Made by a program: the position numbers and the translations under genes. A stretch of DNA of 64,000 bases from Streptomyces sp. NBC_00273 (lineage in GTDB: Bacteria > Actinomycetota > Actinomycetes > Streptomycetales > Streptomycetaceae), in the NCBI RefSeq assembly GCF_036178145.1, contig NZ_CP108067.1:2294001-2358000 (forward strand). The letters run 5' to 3'. Shown piece by piece: positions 16,793-24,880 of the stretch (position 1 is the stretch's first letter; each line of letters begins with the position of its first letter). The notes under the pieces were generated by a model. That model searched no databases. It saw only the letters and a list, made by a program, of their open reading frames with translations, and had not been told where the DNA came from.

Positions 16793-17080
16793 CTGGGCGT
16801 CCTCGGTACGTGGGGCCCGGCCCCCAGCGATCCCGGGGCCCGGTGTTGATCACCGAATACCCACGCTAGACCCCATCGCAGCACCCCGGAACGCCAGTTG
16901 GCGAACTTCGAGGGGGTGCTTCCCGCTCCCGGTGGAGCGCTCGTACAGCAGCCCGAATGCGCCGTTCGGACCCCTGGGACCGCTCCGGCGGCGCCTCTCG
17001 CGCACGGGCGCACCGGCCGGCGGCGGGTGGATCAGGGCATCCGGCGGGAGCCGAGGAGCGCCGCGGGCTCTGAACCCGGA
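16793..17080. other. Intergenic region upstream of cvnA
   Basis: About 290 nt without a credible gene. It must carry the cvnA promoter at its left end (minus strand). I see no strong -10/-35 pair; GTTGATCACC near 16849 is a short partial palindrome of unknown meaning. Confidence 0.3.
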
Positions 17081-17112
17081 GGACCCCCATGGGTTACGTC
17101 CCGTGGGGGTCC
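17081..17112 (-). terminator. Terminator after the metallo-hydrolase gene
   Basis: A 13-bp stem with one mismatch or wobble (GGACCCCCATGGG against CCCGTGGGGGTCC) and a 6-nt loop, about 60 nt beyond the stop codon of the minus-strand gene at 17175. Confidence 0.7.
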
Positions 17113-17174
17113 TTCCATGGGCTGCCGCCGCCCGGTCGGGCCGGGACGGCCGGTTCCCGCCCCGATGCAGTGCG

Positions 17175-18413
17175 TTACGAGCCGACGGACTCCGACTTCT
17201 CCTGACCGTCGGCGGCCACGGACGCCACCCGGGCAGCCGTCGCCGCCGCGCCCGCCCCGAGCGGCGGCACGGACGCCGGGCCGTCGAGGGAACCGCCCGC
17301 CGCTCTTCCACCGACGAACGGTCTCCACCACGGTGCGGTGGGCGCATCCGCCGAGCCGGGCTCGAAGGGCTGTCCCGGGATCGGGAGCGCGATGGCGGCG
17401 CCCGCGTTCTCCGATGCGGTCAGCGTGCCCTCGCCCGGCTCGTCCCACGGGTGCAGGGCCAGGTTGAAGGTGCCCCAGTGGATCGGCAGCATCGTCCCGC
17501 GGGGGGTGCCGCCCTGTAGGTCGAGGTGGGCGCGCATGCCCTCCTCCGGCGTCATGTGGATGTCGGGCCAGTACTCCGAGTAGGCGCCGATCTGGATCAT
17601 GGTGGCGTCGAAGGGCCCGTGCTCGGCACCGATCTCCTCGAAGCCCGGGAAGTAGCCGGTGTCCCCGCTGTGGTAGATCCGGTGCTCGTCGCCGGCGACG
17701 ACCCAGGACGCCCACAGGGTGTGCTGCTGGTTGCGCAGGCCGCGGCCGCAGAAGTGCCGGGCGGGGGTGGCCGTGAGCGAGAGACCGGCGATCTCGGTGC
17801 TCTCGTTCCAGTCCAGCTCGCGCAGCCGGTCGGCCGGTACGCCCCAGCGCTCCAGGTGCGCGCCGACGCCCAGCGGGACGGCGAAGACCGTGTCCGTCCC
17901 GGCCAGCGCCTTGATCGTCGGCAGGTCGAGGTGGTCGTAGTGGTCGTGCGAGATGACCACGACGTCGACCGTGCCCAGCGAGGCCAGCGGGACCGGTACC
18001 GGGTGCAGTCGCTTGGGGCCGGCGAAGGGGAAGGGGGAGCACCGCTCGCCCCACACCGGATCGAACAGCACCCGGCGCCCGTCGATCTCCGCGAGCACGC
18101 TGGAGTGCCCCATCCAGGTCAGCCGCAGGCCGCTCGCGGGCGGCTTCGCCAGGTCCGCGAGGGTCGTCGGGTGGACCGGGATCGGTGCGGCGGGGCTGCG
18201 CCGCACCCGCTGCTCCCGGTGGAAGTAGATCTTCGCGAACTCCGCCATCGACCCCGAAGGCCTGTTCCGGGCCCCGACCGGATTCTGGAAGACGCCGTCG
18301 GCGAAGTTCGGCGAGCGGCGGATCCGCTCCAGCCGGGCACCGGACGGGTCCGCACCGAAGGCTTCGGGCCGCAGGGCACGCAGCCGCGGACGCAAGGGAC
18401 GGGAGCCGGTCAA
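17175..18413 (-). CDS. MBL-fold metal-dependent hydrolase
   Basis: A 412-residue metallo-beta-lactamase-fold protein. The zinc motif VISHDHYDHLD lies near residue 155, with later ligands in TPARHFCGRG, HSGDTGYF and MLPIHWGTF. The overall pattern resembles the NAPE-PLD/UlaG-like branch that hydrolyses phosphodiesters or lactones; the substrate is not predictable. The C-terminal 60 residues are low complexity. The start is TTG with GGAGG 4-5 nt upstream. A palindrome lies just upstream. Confidence 0.85.
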   Translation of the reverse strand: MTGSRPLRPRLRALRPEAFGADPSGARLERIRRSPNFADGVFQNPVGARNRPSGSMAEFAKIYFHREQRVRRSPAAPIPVHPTTLADLAKPPASGLRLTWMGHSSVLAEIDGRRVLFDPVWGERCSPFPFAGPKRLHPVPVPLASLGTVDVVVISHDHYDHLDLPTIKALAGTDTVFAVPLGVGAHLERWGVPADRLRELDWNESTEIAGLSLTATPARHFCGRGLRNQQHTLWASWVVAGDEHRIYHSGDTGYFPGFEEIGAEHGPFDATMIQIGAYSEYWPDIHMTPEEGMRAHLDLQGGTPRGTMLPIHWGTFNLALHPWDEPGEGTLTASENAGAAIALPIPGQPFEPGSADAPTAPWWRPFVGGRAAGGSLDGPASVPPLGAGAAATAARVASVAADGQEKSESVGS

Positions 18414-18438
18414 AGCGCCTCCAGGGAGGATGGGGTCA

Positions 18439-18464
18439 GGATGGTCGTCGTTCTACGACCATCC
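18439..18464 (-). terminator. Hairpin between SGNH hydrolase and MBL genes
   Basis: Perfect 10-bp arms GGATGGTCGT and ACGACCATCC with a 6-nt loop. It lies 60 nt after the SGNH stop codon and 26 nt before the MBL TTG start, so it could be a terminator or an operator for the MBL gene. Confidence 0.55.
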
Positions 18465-18522
18465 CAACGCACACCGGCCCCGAAGGATTCCGCTTCCGGC
18501 TCCCGCGCCCTGCGGACAAGGC

Positions 18523-19308
18523 CTAGAGCGGCAGCAGGTCCGGCCGCTTCGCCTCCACGTGGTCCCCGGAGGACTCCCCGCGCAGCCGTCGGCCGATCCA
18601 CGGCGCGAGGTGCTCGCGCGCCCACTGGATGTTGTCCCGGGTCACGTCCACCGAGCCGCGCGGCCGCTGCGGGGGCCACGGCTGGTCGGGGTCGGCCGGC
18701 ACGTCCAGCCCGAGCACCTGCGCGGCGCGCAGCGCGACCCGCGTGTGTCCCTCGGGCGAGAGGTGCAGCCGGTCCGTGTCCCAGGCCCGCCGGTCCTGTA
18801 CGGACTTCAGCGACCAGAGGTCGAGCACCGGGCAGTCGTAGCGGTCGGCGATGGCGCGGACGTGCGCGCTGTACGTCGCCACCTTGCCGCGCAGGTGCTT
18901 GAGCACCGGTACGCCCCGGGTGTCGAAGCCCGTGGTGATCATGACCTGCCCCACGGCCCCGGTGAGGTCGGCCACCGCCGCCTCGAACCGCTCCGCCACG
19001 TCGTCCGGGTCGGTGCCGGGCCGGATGATGTCGTTGCCGCCCGCACAGAAGGTCACCAGGTCAGGTGCGAGGGCCTTGGCCCTCGGGAGCTGGTCGGCCA
19101 CGATCTGGTCGAGGAGCTTCCCCCGCACCGCCAGATTCGCATACCGGAAGTCGTGTTCTTCGCGCTGATCGGCCAGGAGCACGGCGAGCCGGTCCGCCCA
19201 GCCGAGAAAAGAATCCCCGGGTCCCGGGTCCCCCACGCCCTCGGTGAAGCTGTCCCCGATCGCCGCGTACGAGCCGATGGTCTTGAGTTTCGTCGTCGTC
19301 GCTGCCAC
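18523..19308 (-). CDS. SGNH/GDSL-family esterase
   Basis: 261 residues. Block I IGDSFTEG supplies the nucleophile Ser, block III FCAGGND the oxyanion Gly and Asn, and block V DRLHLSPEGH the Asp and His. It has no signal peptide, so it is a cytosolic ester hydrolase of unknown substrate. The start is GTG, giving VAATTTKLKTIGSYAAIGDS, with AAGGATGGG upstream. It is separated from its neighbours by hairpins and is probably monocistronic. Confidence 0.88.
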   Translation of the reverse strand: MAATTTKLKTIGSYAAIGDSFTEGVGDPGPGDSFLGWADRLAVLLADQREEHDFRYANLAVRGKLLDQIVADQLPRAKALAPDLVTFCAGGNDIIRPGTDPDDVAERFEAAVADLTGAVGQVMITTGFDTRGVPVLKHLRGKVATYSAHVRAIADRYDCPVLDLWSLKSVQDRRAWDTDRLHLSPEGHTRVALRAAQVLGLDVPADPDQPWPPQRPRGSVDVTRDNIQWAREHLAPWIGRRLRGESSGDHVEAKRPDLLPL

Positions 19309-19406
19309 GAGAACCCATCCTTCACTCCCGTAACCAACCTACGCCAACGTAACGAGGGGTTGACGGGCCGTGATCTATACCACGCGGGAGATAAGGAATA
19401 AGTACA

Positions 19407-19443
19407 CGTGGGGCCGGGACCCCCCTCGGGTCCCGGCCCCACG
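19407..19443 (-). terminator. Terminator after the LysM/M23 gene
   Basis: Perfect 16-bp stem (19407-19422 with 19428-19443) and a 5-nt loop, immediately downstream of the minus-strand endopeptidase gene. It is one of the strongest hairpins in the window. Confidence 0.85.
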
Positions 19444-19471
19444 CGTGTCGGTGCTCCTGCGGCGGGTGCCG

Positions 19472-20437
19472 TCAGAGGCTCGCGCCCTTGGAGCGGAGGT
19501 AGGCGATCGGGTCCATGTCCGAGCCGTAGGACGGGGTCGTGCGGATCTCGAAGTGGAGGTGCGGGCCGGTGGAGTTGCCCGTGGAGCCGGAGAGGCCGAT
19601 GGCCTGCCCCGCGGTGACGCTCTGGCCGGAGGAGACGGAGAGCTGGGACAGGTGGGCGTACTGGGAGTACTTGCCGTCCGCGTGCCGGATGACGATCTCG
19701 TTGCCGTACGAGCCGCTCCAGCCGGCGGAGACCACGGTGCCCGCTCCGACGGCCTTGACGGTGGTGCCCATGGCCGCGATGAAGTCGACGCCGGTGTGGT
19801 AGCCGGAGGACCACATGGCGCCCGCGACCTTGTACTGGGTGGAGATGCCGCCGCTGACCGGGGCCACGAAGCCGGCGGCCGACTGCGGCGCGGCGGCGGG
19901 GGCCTCGGCCTGGGGCTCGGCGGCGGCTTCCGGCTGCGCCGGGGCGGCCTGCTCGGCCTGCTTGCGGGCCGGCTTCGGCGCGACCGGCGCGACCGGCTCC
20001 GCTTCGGCTTCGGGGGCCGGGGCGGCCTCGGCCTCGGCGGGAGCCGCCTCGCCGGGACCGCCGAGGGTGAGCTTCAGGCCCGGGTGGATCAGCGACGGGT
20101 TGCTCCCGACGGCCTCGCGGTTGTCGGCGTACAGCTGCTCCCAGCCGCCGGACAGGTGGCGCTCGACAGCGATCTTGGAGAGGTAGTCGCCCGGCACGAC
20201 GGTGTAGACGGTCGGCGCGGCCTGCACGGCGGCGACGGGGGCCGCCCGCAGGGCGACGGGGGCCTGCGGCGCCACCGCGGGGGTCACCGCGGGGGCGGCG
20301 GCCGGGGCGCCGGCCGCGTGGGCGCCGGCGGCACCGATCAGCGGCAGCGCGAGGGCCGCGCCACCGGTTCCGGCGACGGCGAAACCGCGGGAAAGGGAAA
20401 GGGACTTGGGGCGGCGGTGCTTACCCTTTGCAGGCAT
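19472..20437 (-). CDS. Secreted LysM-M23 peptidoglycan endopeptidase
   Basis: 321 residues: a basic, twin-arginine-free signal sequence (hydrophobic stretch about 19-41, ending AHAAGA), one LysM domain (VYTVVPGDYLSKIA, about 77-125), an Ala/Pro/Glu linker, and a C-terminal M23 zinc endopeptidase with GYHTGVDF and the HLHFEIR ligands. It should bind the cell wall and cut peptide cross-links during growth. Its leader contains a c-di-AMP riboswitch, tying wall remodelling to that nucleotide as in other streptomycete wall hydrolases. The start ATG follows GGAGAGG. Confidence 0.93.
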   Translation of the reverse strand: MPAKGKHRRPKSLSLSRGFAVAGTGGAALALPLIGAAGAHAAGAPAAAPAVTPAVAPQAPVALRAAPVAAVQAAPTVYTVVPGDYLSKIAVERHLSGGWEQLYADNREAVGSNPSLIHPGLKLTLGGPGEAAPAEAEAAPAPEAEAEPVAPVAPKPARKQAEQAAPAQPEAAAEPQAEAPAAAPQSAAGFVAPVSGGISTQYKVAGAMWSSGYHTGVDFIAAMGTTVKAVGAGTVVSAGWSGSYGNEIVIRHADGKYSQYAHLSQLSVSSGQSVTAGQAIGLSGSTGNSTGPHLHFEIRTTPSYGSDMDPIAYLRSKGASL

Positions 20438-20451
20438 GACGAATTCCTCTC

Positions 20452-20645
20452 CGGCGCCTGCGAGGTGAGCTGTCGGGTTCGGACTGGAGATGTCCGGCCA
20501 TACATGTACGGGACATGCACGCCTTCACCCCGAGCCGTCCCGGCGAATGGATCTCCGGGTCGGCGGCTTACCTGGTTCCCCCGCTCCTGCCGCGCGAATA
20601 GGTCGGATGCGGTTTCCGGGAGGCGGCAGGATTTGGCGGTCCACC
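20452..20645 (-). ncRNA. c-di-AMP (ydaO-type) riboswitch
   Basis: The minus-strand leader of the endopeptidase gene shows the conserved blocks of the ydaO class in order. They are AAATCCTGCCGCC near the 5' end, GGAGCGGGGGAACCAGGT, GGGGTGAAG in the middle, and GAACCCGACAGCTCACCTCG followed by CAGGCG at the 3' end. This last block is the standard 3' core in actinobacterial wall-hydrolase leaders. It ends about 15 nt before the start codon, next to the ribosome binding site. Known members turn expression off on binding c-di-AMP. Confidence 0.88.
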
Positions 20646-20930
20646 CGGATCGATCGCGAAGGTAATCCCTTGCGACCACGGGGAACAAGCCGTGAATTCC
20701 CTGACGGAATAACAGGCATGAGGGACCGCCGGAATTACCGTCACCCTGTGTCCATTCCCCACCGCCAACAACCGCCCCGGCGGGGCCATTCGCCCTTAGC
20801 GATCAGGCACTCACGGTCACCGTATGATCTGGCTCACGGGGACGTGCCCGATCTCGCCTCCGGATATGGCAAGTTGGCGCCAAGTAGTGTAATTCGGACA
20901 GAGGGCCCAGGACGTGGCGGAGGAGTTGCT
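20646..20930. promoter_or_regulatory. Divergent promoter region
   Basis: About 285 nt between the riboswitch and the phosphatase gene, with no credible gene. It must contain the riboswitch promoter (minus) and the phosphatase promoter (plus). The sequence is moderately AT-richer than its flanks, but I could not fix promoter boxes. Confidence 0.35.
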
Positions 20931-21722
20931 TTGACCCAGCAGATACAGGAGCCGGAGCTGTCCGGAGTGCGCAATTTCCGCGATGTGGGCGGATTGCCGA
21001 CTTCTGACGGACGAACGGTCAGGACGGGACGACTGTTCCGAAGCGGACATCTCGCACATGCCACCGAAAGCGATGCAGAGTTCCTCGCCTCGCTCGGTCT
21101 CCACACCATCTTCGACTTCCGCAACGTCGCCGACCACGCCCTGGAGGGGCCGGACGTCGAGCTGCCCGGTGTCCGGAACGTCAACATCCCGCTCTCGGAC
21201 CCGGCCGACGGACGGGAGTTCTGGCGGCTGGTCCGCGACGGCGACCTCGCGCAGCTGCGCGAGATCCTGGGCGACGGCAAGGCGGCCGCCCGGATGTCGA
21301 ACTCGTACCGCGGGATCATCCGGCAGCGCACCGCCGAGCACGGCCGGGTCGTGCACGCCCTCGCCGAGGACAGCGTCCCCGCGCTGATGCACTGCGCGGC
21401 CGGCAAGGACCGGGCCGGCCTGTCGATCGCCGTCACCCTGCTCGCGCTGGGCGTCGAGCGGGAGGCGATCGTGGCGGACTACCTGGAATCGAACGCCCCG
21501 CACCGCCGCTACCGCGTGCGCCGCACCGACGAGTCGGCGGCCGCCCGCTCCCCCGAGGTGATGGAGCTGCTCGCGCCGCTCTTCGACGCCCGCGCCGAGT
21601 ACCTGGTGGCCGCCTTCGACACCATCGACGAGCTCTGGGGCGGGGTGGAGCGCTATCTGGCGGAGGGCCTCGGGCTGACGCCCGAGACCCTCGACCGACT
21701 GCGCGACCGGCTCCTGGTCTGA
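20931..21722 (+). CDS. Tyrosine/serine protein phosphatase
   Basis: 263 residues. The family pattern starts with SGVRNFRDVGGLPTSDGR and TGRLFRSGHL, then FDFRN, and has the nucleophile loop HCAAGKDRAG (Cys-x5-Arg). This matches the bacterial Tyr-phosphatase family resembling Mycobacterium PtpB, which dephosphorylates phosphotyrosine and sometimes phosphoinositides. The start is TTG, chosen because GGAGGAG sits 5 nt upstream; the longer open frame runs back into the riboswitch region and is not coding. No secretion signal. Confidence 0.88.
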   Translation: MTQQIQEPELSGVRNFRDVGGLPTSDGRTVRTGRLFRSGHLAHATESDAEFLASLGLHTIFDFRNVADHALEGPDVELPGVRNVNIPLSDPADGREFWRLVRDGDLAQLREILGDGKAAARMSNSYRGIIRQRTAEHGRVVHALAEDSVPALMHCAAGKDRAGLSIAVTLLALGVEREAIVADYLESNAPHRRYRVRRTDESAAARSPEVMELLAPLFDARAEYLVAAFDTIDELWGGVERYLAEGLGLTPETLDRLRDRLLV

Positions 21723-21762
21723 CGCGGCGGGGACCGGCGTCCCCCACGGGGTGGGCGGGCCG

Positions 21763-23181
21763 TCAGCGCGCCGCGACGGCCTGCTTCACCAGCGTCCTGC
21801 CGAAGTCCCAGATCAGCCCCGACCCGCCGTGCGCCTCGTCCATGACCTCGCGGAAGGCCCCGACGAACCGGTCCACGTCCGCCTCGTCCACGATCAGCGG
21901 CGGGATCAGCTTGATCACCTCCAAGTGGTCCCCGGAGACCTGGGTGAGGATCCGGTGCTTCTGCAGCAGCGGCACCACGACCATCTGCGCGAAGAGCCCC
22001 TTGCGGGCCGCCTGCAGCATGGTCCACCGGCTGCGCAGGCCCAGCGAGGACGGCCGGCCGAACTCGATGCCGATCATCAGCCCGCGCCCGCGCACCTCGT
22101 GCAGCAGCTCGTACTCGTCCACCAGCGCGGCGAGCCGCCCGCGCAGCAGGTCGCCCGTGGCCCGGGCGTTCGCCACGACCTCCTCGTCCTCCATGACGGA
22201 CAGGACCGCGAGGCCCGCCGCCATGGCCTGGGCGTTGGAACCGAAGCTCGCGGAGTGCACGAGCACCCGGTCCATGGACGAGTAGACCTTCTTGAAGATC
22301 CAGTCCTTGCCCAGGGTCGCGCCGACCGGGACGTATCCGCCCGAGAGCGCCTTCGCCACGCACACCAGGTCAGGTTCCACGCCCGGTTCGTGCTGGTACG
22401 CGTAGAAGTCCCCGGTGCGTCCGAGGCCGGTCTGCACCTCGTCCGCGATCAGCAGCGCCCCCCGCCGGTGCAGCATCTCCTGCGCGGCGAGCAGGAATCC
22501 CGGCGGGGCGGCCAGGACCCCCTTGCCCTGGATCGGCTCGACGACGAAGGCGGCCACGTCCCCGCGCTTCAGCTCGCGCTCAAGTGCCGCGAGGTCCCCG
22601 AGCGCGATCCTCGTGTCGGGGAGCAGCGGTGCGAAGCCGTCGCGGAACCCGTCTTCCCCGTTCACCGAGAGGGAGCCCGTGGTCAGCCCGTGGAAGGCGT
22701 GGTCGCAGTAGAGGATCCTGGGGCGCCCGGTGGCGTACCGGGCGAATTTCAGGGCCGTCTCCACCGCCTCGGTGCCGCTGTTGCCGAAGAAGGCCCGGTC
22801 CAGGTGCGGGCTGTACGAGAGCAGTTTCTCGGCCAGCAGACCGGGCAGCGGCTGGCAGTCGAACCGGGTCAGGTCGGCGAGCTGGGCGTCCAGGACGTCG
22901 TGCAGGGCCCGGCGGACGACCGGGTGGTGCCGGCCCAGGCCCATCACTCCGAACCCGGCCAGCATGTCCAGGTAGTCGTTGCCCTCCGCGTCCCAGAAGT
23001 GGGCACCCTCGGCCCGCTCGTAGACCTTGTCGAAGCCGATGGTGTGCAGCATGCGGGGCAACTGGTGGTTGAGGTGCCGGGCGTGCAGCTCGTACCGCTC
23101 CGCGCCGCGCTCGGCCAGCAGGGCGCCGAGGTCGAAACCCGGGCCCCGGCCGCCCCCTTCCGCCCCCGGCCGCCCGCTCAT
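21763..23181 (-). CDS. hpnO: Class III aminotransferase of hopanoid operon (HpnO-like)
   Basis: A 472-residue PLP-dependent class III (omega-type) aminotransferase. Landmarks are FFGNSGTEAVE, HAFHGLTTGSL, IADEVQTGLGRTG and VAKALSGGY, the last holding the PLP lysine. Its ATG overlaps the hpnH stop by 4 nt, placing it at the 3' end of the hopanoid operon. There it is expected to aminate the ribosyl- or formyl-hopane side chain to give aminobacteriohopanetriol. The Gly-rich N-terminal 15 residues are extra. Confidence 0.85.
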   Translation of the reverse strand: MSGRPGAEGGGRGPGFDLGALLAERGAERYELHARHLNHQLPRMLHTIGFDKVYERAEGAHFWDAEGNDYLDMLAGFGVMGLGRHHPVVRRALHDVLDAQLADLTRFDCQPLPGLLAEKLLSYSPHLDRAFFGNSGTEAVETALKFARYATGRPRILYCDHAFHGLTTGSLSVNGEDGFRDGFAPLLPDTRIALGDLAALERELKRGDVAAFVVEPIQGKGVLAAPPGFLLAAQEMLHRRGALLIADEVQTGLGRTGDFYAYQHEPGVEPDLVCVAKALSGGYVPVGATLGKDWIFKKVYSSMDRVLVHSASFGSNAQAMAAGLAVLSVMEDEEVVANARATGDLLRGRLAALVDEYELLHEVRGRGLMIGIEFGRPSSLGLRSRWTMLQAARKGLFAQMVVVPLLQKHRILTQVSGDHLEVIKLIPPLIVDEADVDRFVGAFREVMDEAHGGSGLIWDFGRTLVKQAVAAR

Positions 23182-24209
23182 GCCGACTTGTCCCGGTTGC
23201 TGGCGATCGTTTCCCGGGCCGCGCGCAGGGATTCCTTCAGGGAGCCCATGGTGGCGAGGACGGCGGTCGGCTCGTAGCCGCAGTGCGCCATGCAGTTCGC
23301 GCAGCGCGGGTCCTTTCCGCGGCCGTACTTGTCCCAGTCGGTGTCGTTGATGAGCTCGCGGTACGTCGGTACGTAGCCGTCGCTCATCAGATAGCAGGGG
23401 CGCTGCCAGCCGAAGAGGGAGTAATTCGGAATGGCCCAGGCCGTGCAGGGGAAATCGGCTTTCCCTTCCAGGAAGTCCAGGAAGAGCGGGGAGTGGTTGA
23501 GCCGCCAGCGCCGCCGGTTGCCGCCCGCGAAGGCCTTCCTGAAGAGTTCTCGGGTCTGTTCGACGCCCAGGAAATGCTCCTGGTCGGGGGCCTTTTCGTA
23601 GGCATAGGCGGGCGAGATCATCATTTCGTCGACCTGGAGGTCGTCATTGAGGTAGTTGAGCACCTCGATGATCGTCTGCGGGGTGTCGGTGTTGAAGAAG
23701 GTGGAGTTGGTGGTCACCCGGAACCCGCGCTTCTTCGCCTCCTTGATGGCGGCGACCGCCTCGTCGAAGACGCCTTCCTTGGCCACCGACTCGTCGTGGC
23801 GCTCGCGCAGGCCGTCGATGTGCACGGCGAAGGCGAAATACGGGGAAGGGGTGAACTTCTCGATCTTCTTGCGCAGCAGCATCGCGTTGGTGCAGAGGAA
23901 TACGTACTTCCGCCTCGCTACCAACTGCCGGACGATCTCGTGGATCTGCGGGTGCATCAAGGGCTCGCCGCCCGCGATGGACACCATGGGCGCACCGGAC
24001 TCCAGCACGGCGCCGACCGCCTGGGCGACCGGCATGCGCTGCTTGAGCACCCCGGCCGGGTGCTGGATCTTCCCGCACCCCTCACAGGCCAGGTTGCAGG
24101 CGTAGAGCGGTTCCAGTTCGACGATCAGCGGGAACTTCTCGCGCTTGCGGAGCTTCTGTTCGAGAAGATACGTCCCGACCCTGATGGACTGGCGCAGCGG
24201 CATGGCCAT
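23178..24209 (-). CDS. hpnH: Adenosyl-hopene transferase HpnH (radical SAM)
   Basis: 343 residues from the ATG that follows CAGGAGGTGAGCC. The radical-SAM motif CNLACEGC (Cys-x3-Cys-x2-Cys) binds the 4Fe-4S cluster. GGEPLMHPQI and the C-terminal cysteines in CANCMAHCGYEP match HpnH. It joins the 5'-deoxyadenosyl group to diploptene, the first step of C35 side-chain synthesis. A longer frame with 13 more residues exists, but the ribosome binding site favours this start. Confidence 0.92.
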   Translation of the reverse strand: MAMPLRQSIRVGTYLLEQKLRKREKFPLIVELEPLYACNLACEGCGKIQHPAGVLKQRMPVAQAVGAVLESGAPMVSIAGGEPLMHPQIHEIVRQLVARRKYVFLCTNAMLLRKKIEKFTPSPYFAFAVHIDGLRERHDESVAKEGVFDEAVAAIKEAKKRGFRVTTNSTFFNTDTPQTIIEVLNYLNDDLQVDEMMISPAYAYEKAPDQEHFLGVEQTRELFRKAFAGGNRRRWRLNHSPLFLDFLEGKADFPCTAWAIPNYSLFGWQRPCYLMSDGYVPTYRELINDTDWDKYGRGKDPRCANCMAHCGYEPTAVLATMGSLKESLRAARETIASNRDKSA

Positions 24210-24214
24210 CTGGC

Positions 24215-24880
24215 TCACCTCCTGGGGAGCAGCAACGAACGGTGCCATTCATGAAACGCGGGCAGTACGGCACGCAGGACACGGAAGGCCGATATTCCCC
24301 CGCGAACCGTGCCGATACGGACGAGCTCGTGCTCCGGAGCGTCCACGATCACCCGGACGGCCGCAACCGGACGACCGCCGCCCCGGCTGGCGGTCCACAA
24401 GGTGGCCGCGGACTCCATGTCGACCGCGATGGCGCCGGTGGCGCGCAGGTGCGCGCGTTCCTGGCCGCGGACGACGTGGTCGGATCCGATCAGTGCGCCG
24501 CGGTGCACCGTCCGGCCCGGCACGGCCCGGGCCAGTGCTTCGGCGAGCACGGCGCTACCGGTGCAGGTGACGGTCCCCAGCGGGTCCCGGGTCTCCTCGG
24601 CGACGACGAGGTCCCCGGGGTGCATGCCGGGGACCAGCCCGGCGCAGAACCCCGTCGCGAGGACGGCGGCGAGGTCCAGTCCCGGCCGGTCCAGTGCCCG
24701 GCCGACGGCCCGCTCGGCCGCGCGCGGACCCATCCCGGTGCGCAGCAGGACGTGCCCGCCGGCCGACCCGCGCCCCTGGCCGCGGCAGGCGCTGCGCAGC
24801 GCCGCCTGCTCGATGCGCAGCGCGCAGGCCACCAGCAGCGGGTCGGGGCCGCGGGCCCGGTCCCCGCCGGCGGCGGACAT
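24215..24880 (-). CDS. hpnG: Hopanoid nucleoside phosphorylase HpnG
   Basis: 221 residues with phosphorylase-type motifs GFCAGLVPGMHPGD and AVDMESAATLW. HpnG removes adenine from adenosylhopane to give ribosylhopane, the step after HpnH. The ATG overlaps the last base of the shc stop codon (TGATG), so translation is coupled. GGGAGG lies just upstream. Confidence 0.87.
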   Translation of the reverse strand: MSAAGGDRARGPDPLLVACALRIEQAALRSACRGQGRGSAGGHVLLRTGMGPRAAERAVGRALDRPGLDLAAVLATGFCAGLVPGMHPGDLVVAEETRDPLGTVTCTGSAVLAEALARAVPGRTVHRGALIGSDHVVRGQERAHLRATGAIAVDMESAATLWTASRGGGRPVAAVRVIVDAPEHELVRIGTVRGGISAFRVLRAVLPAFHEWHRSLLLPRR

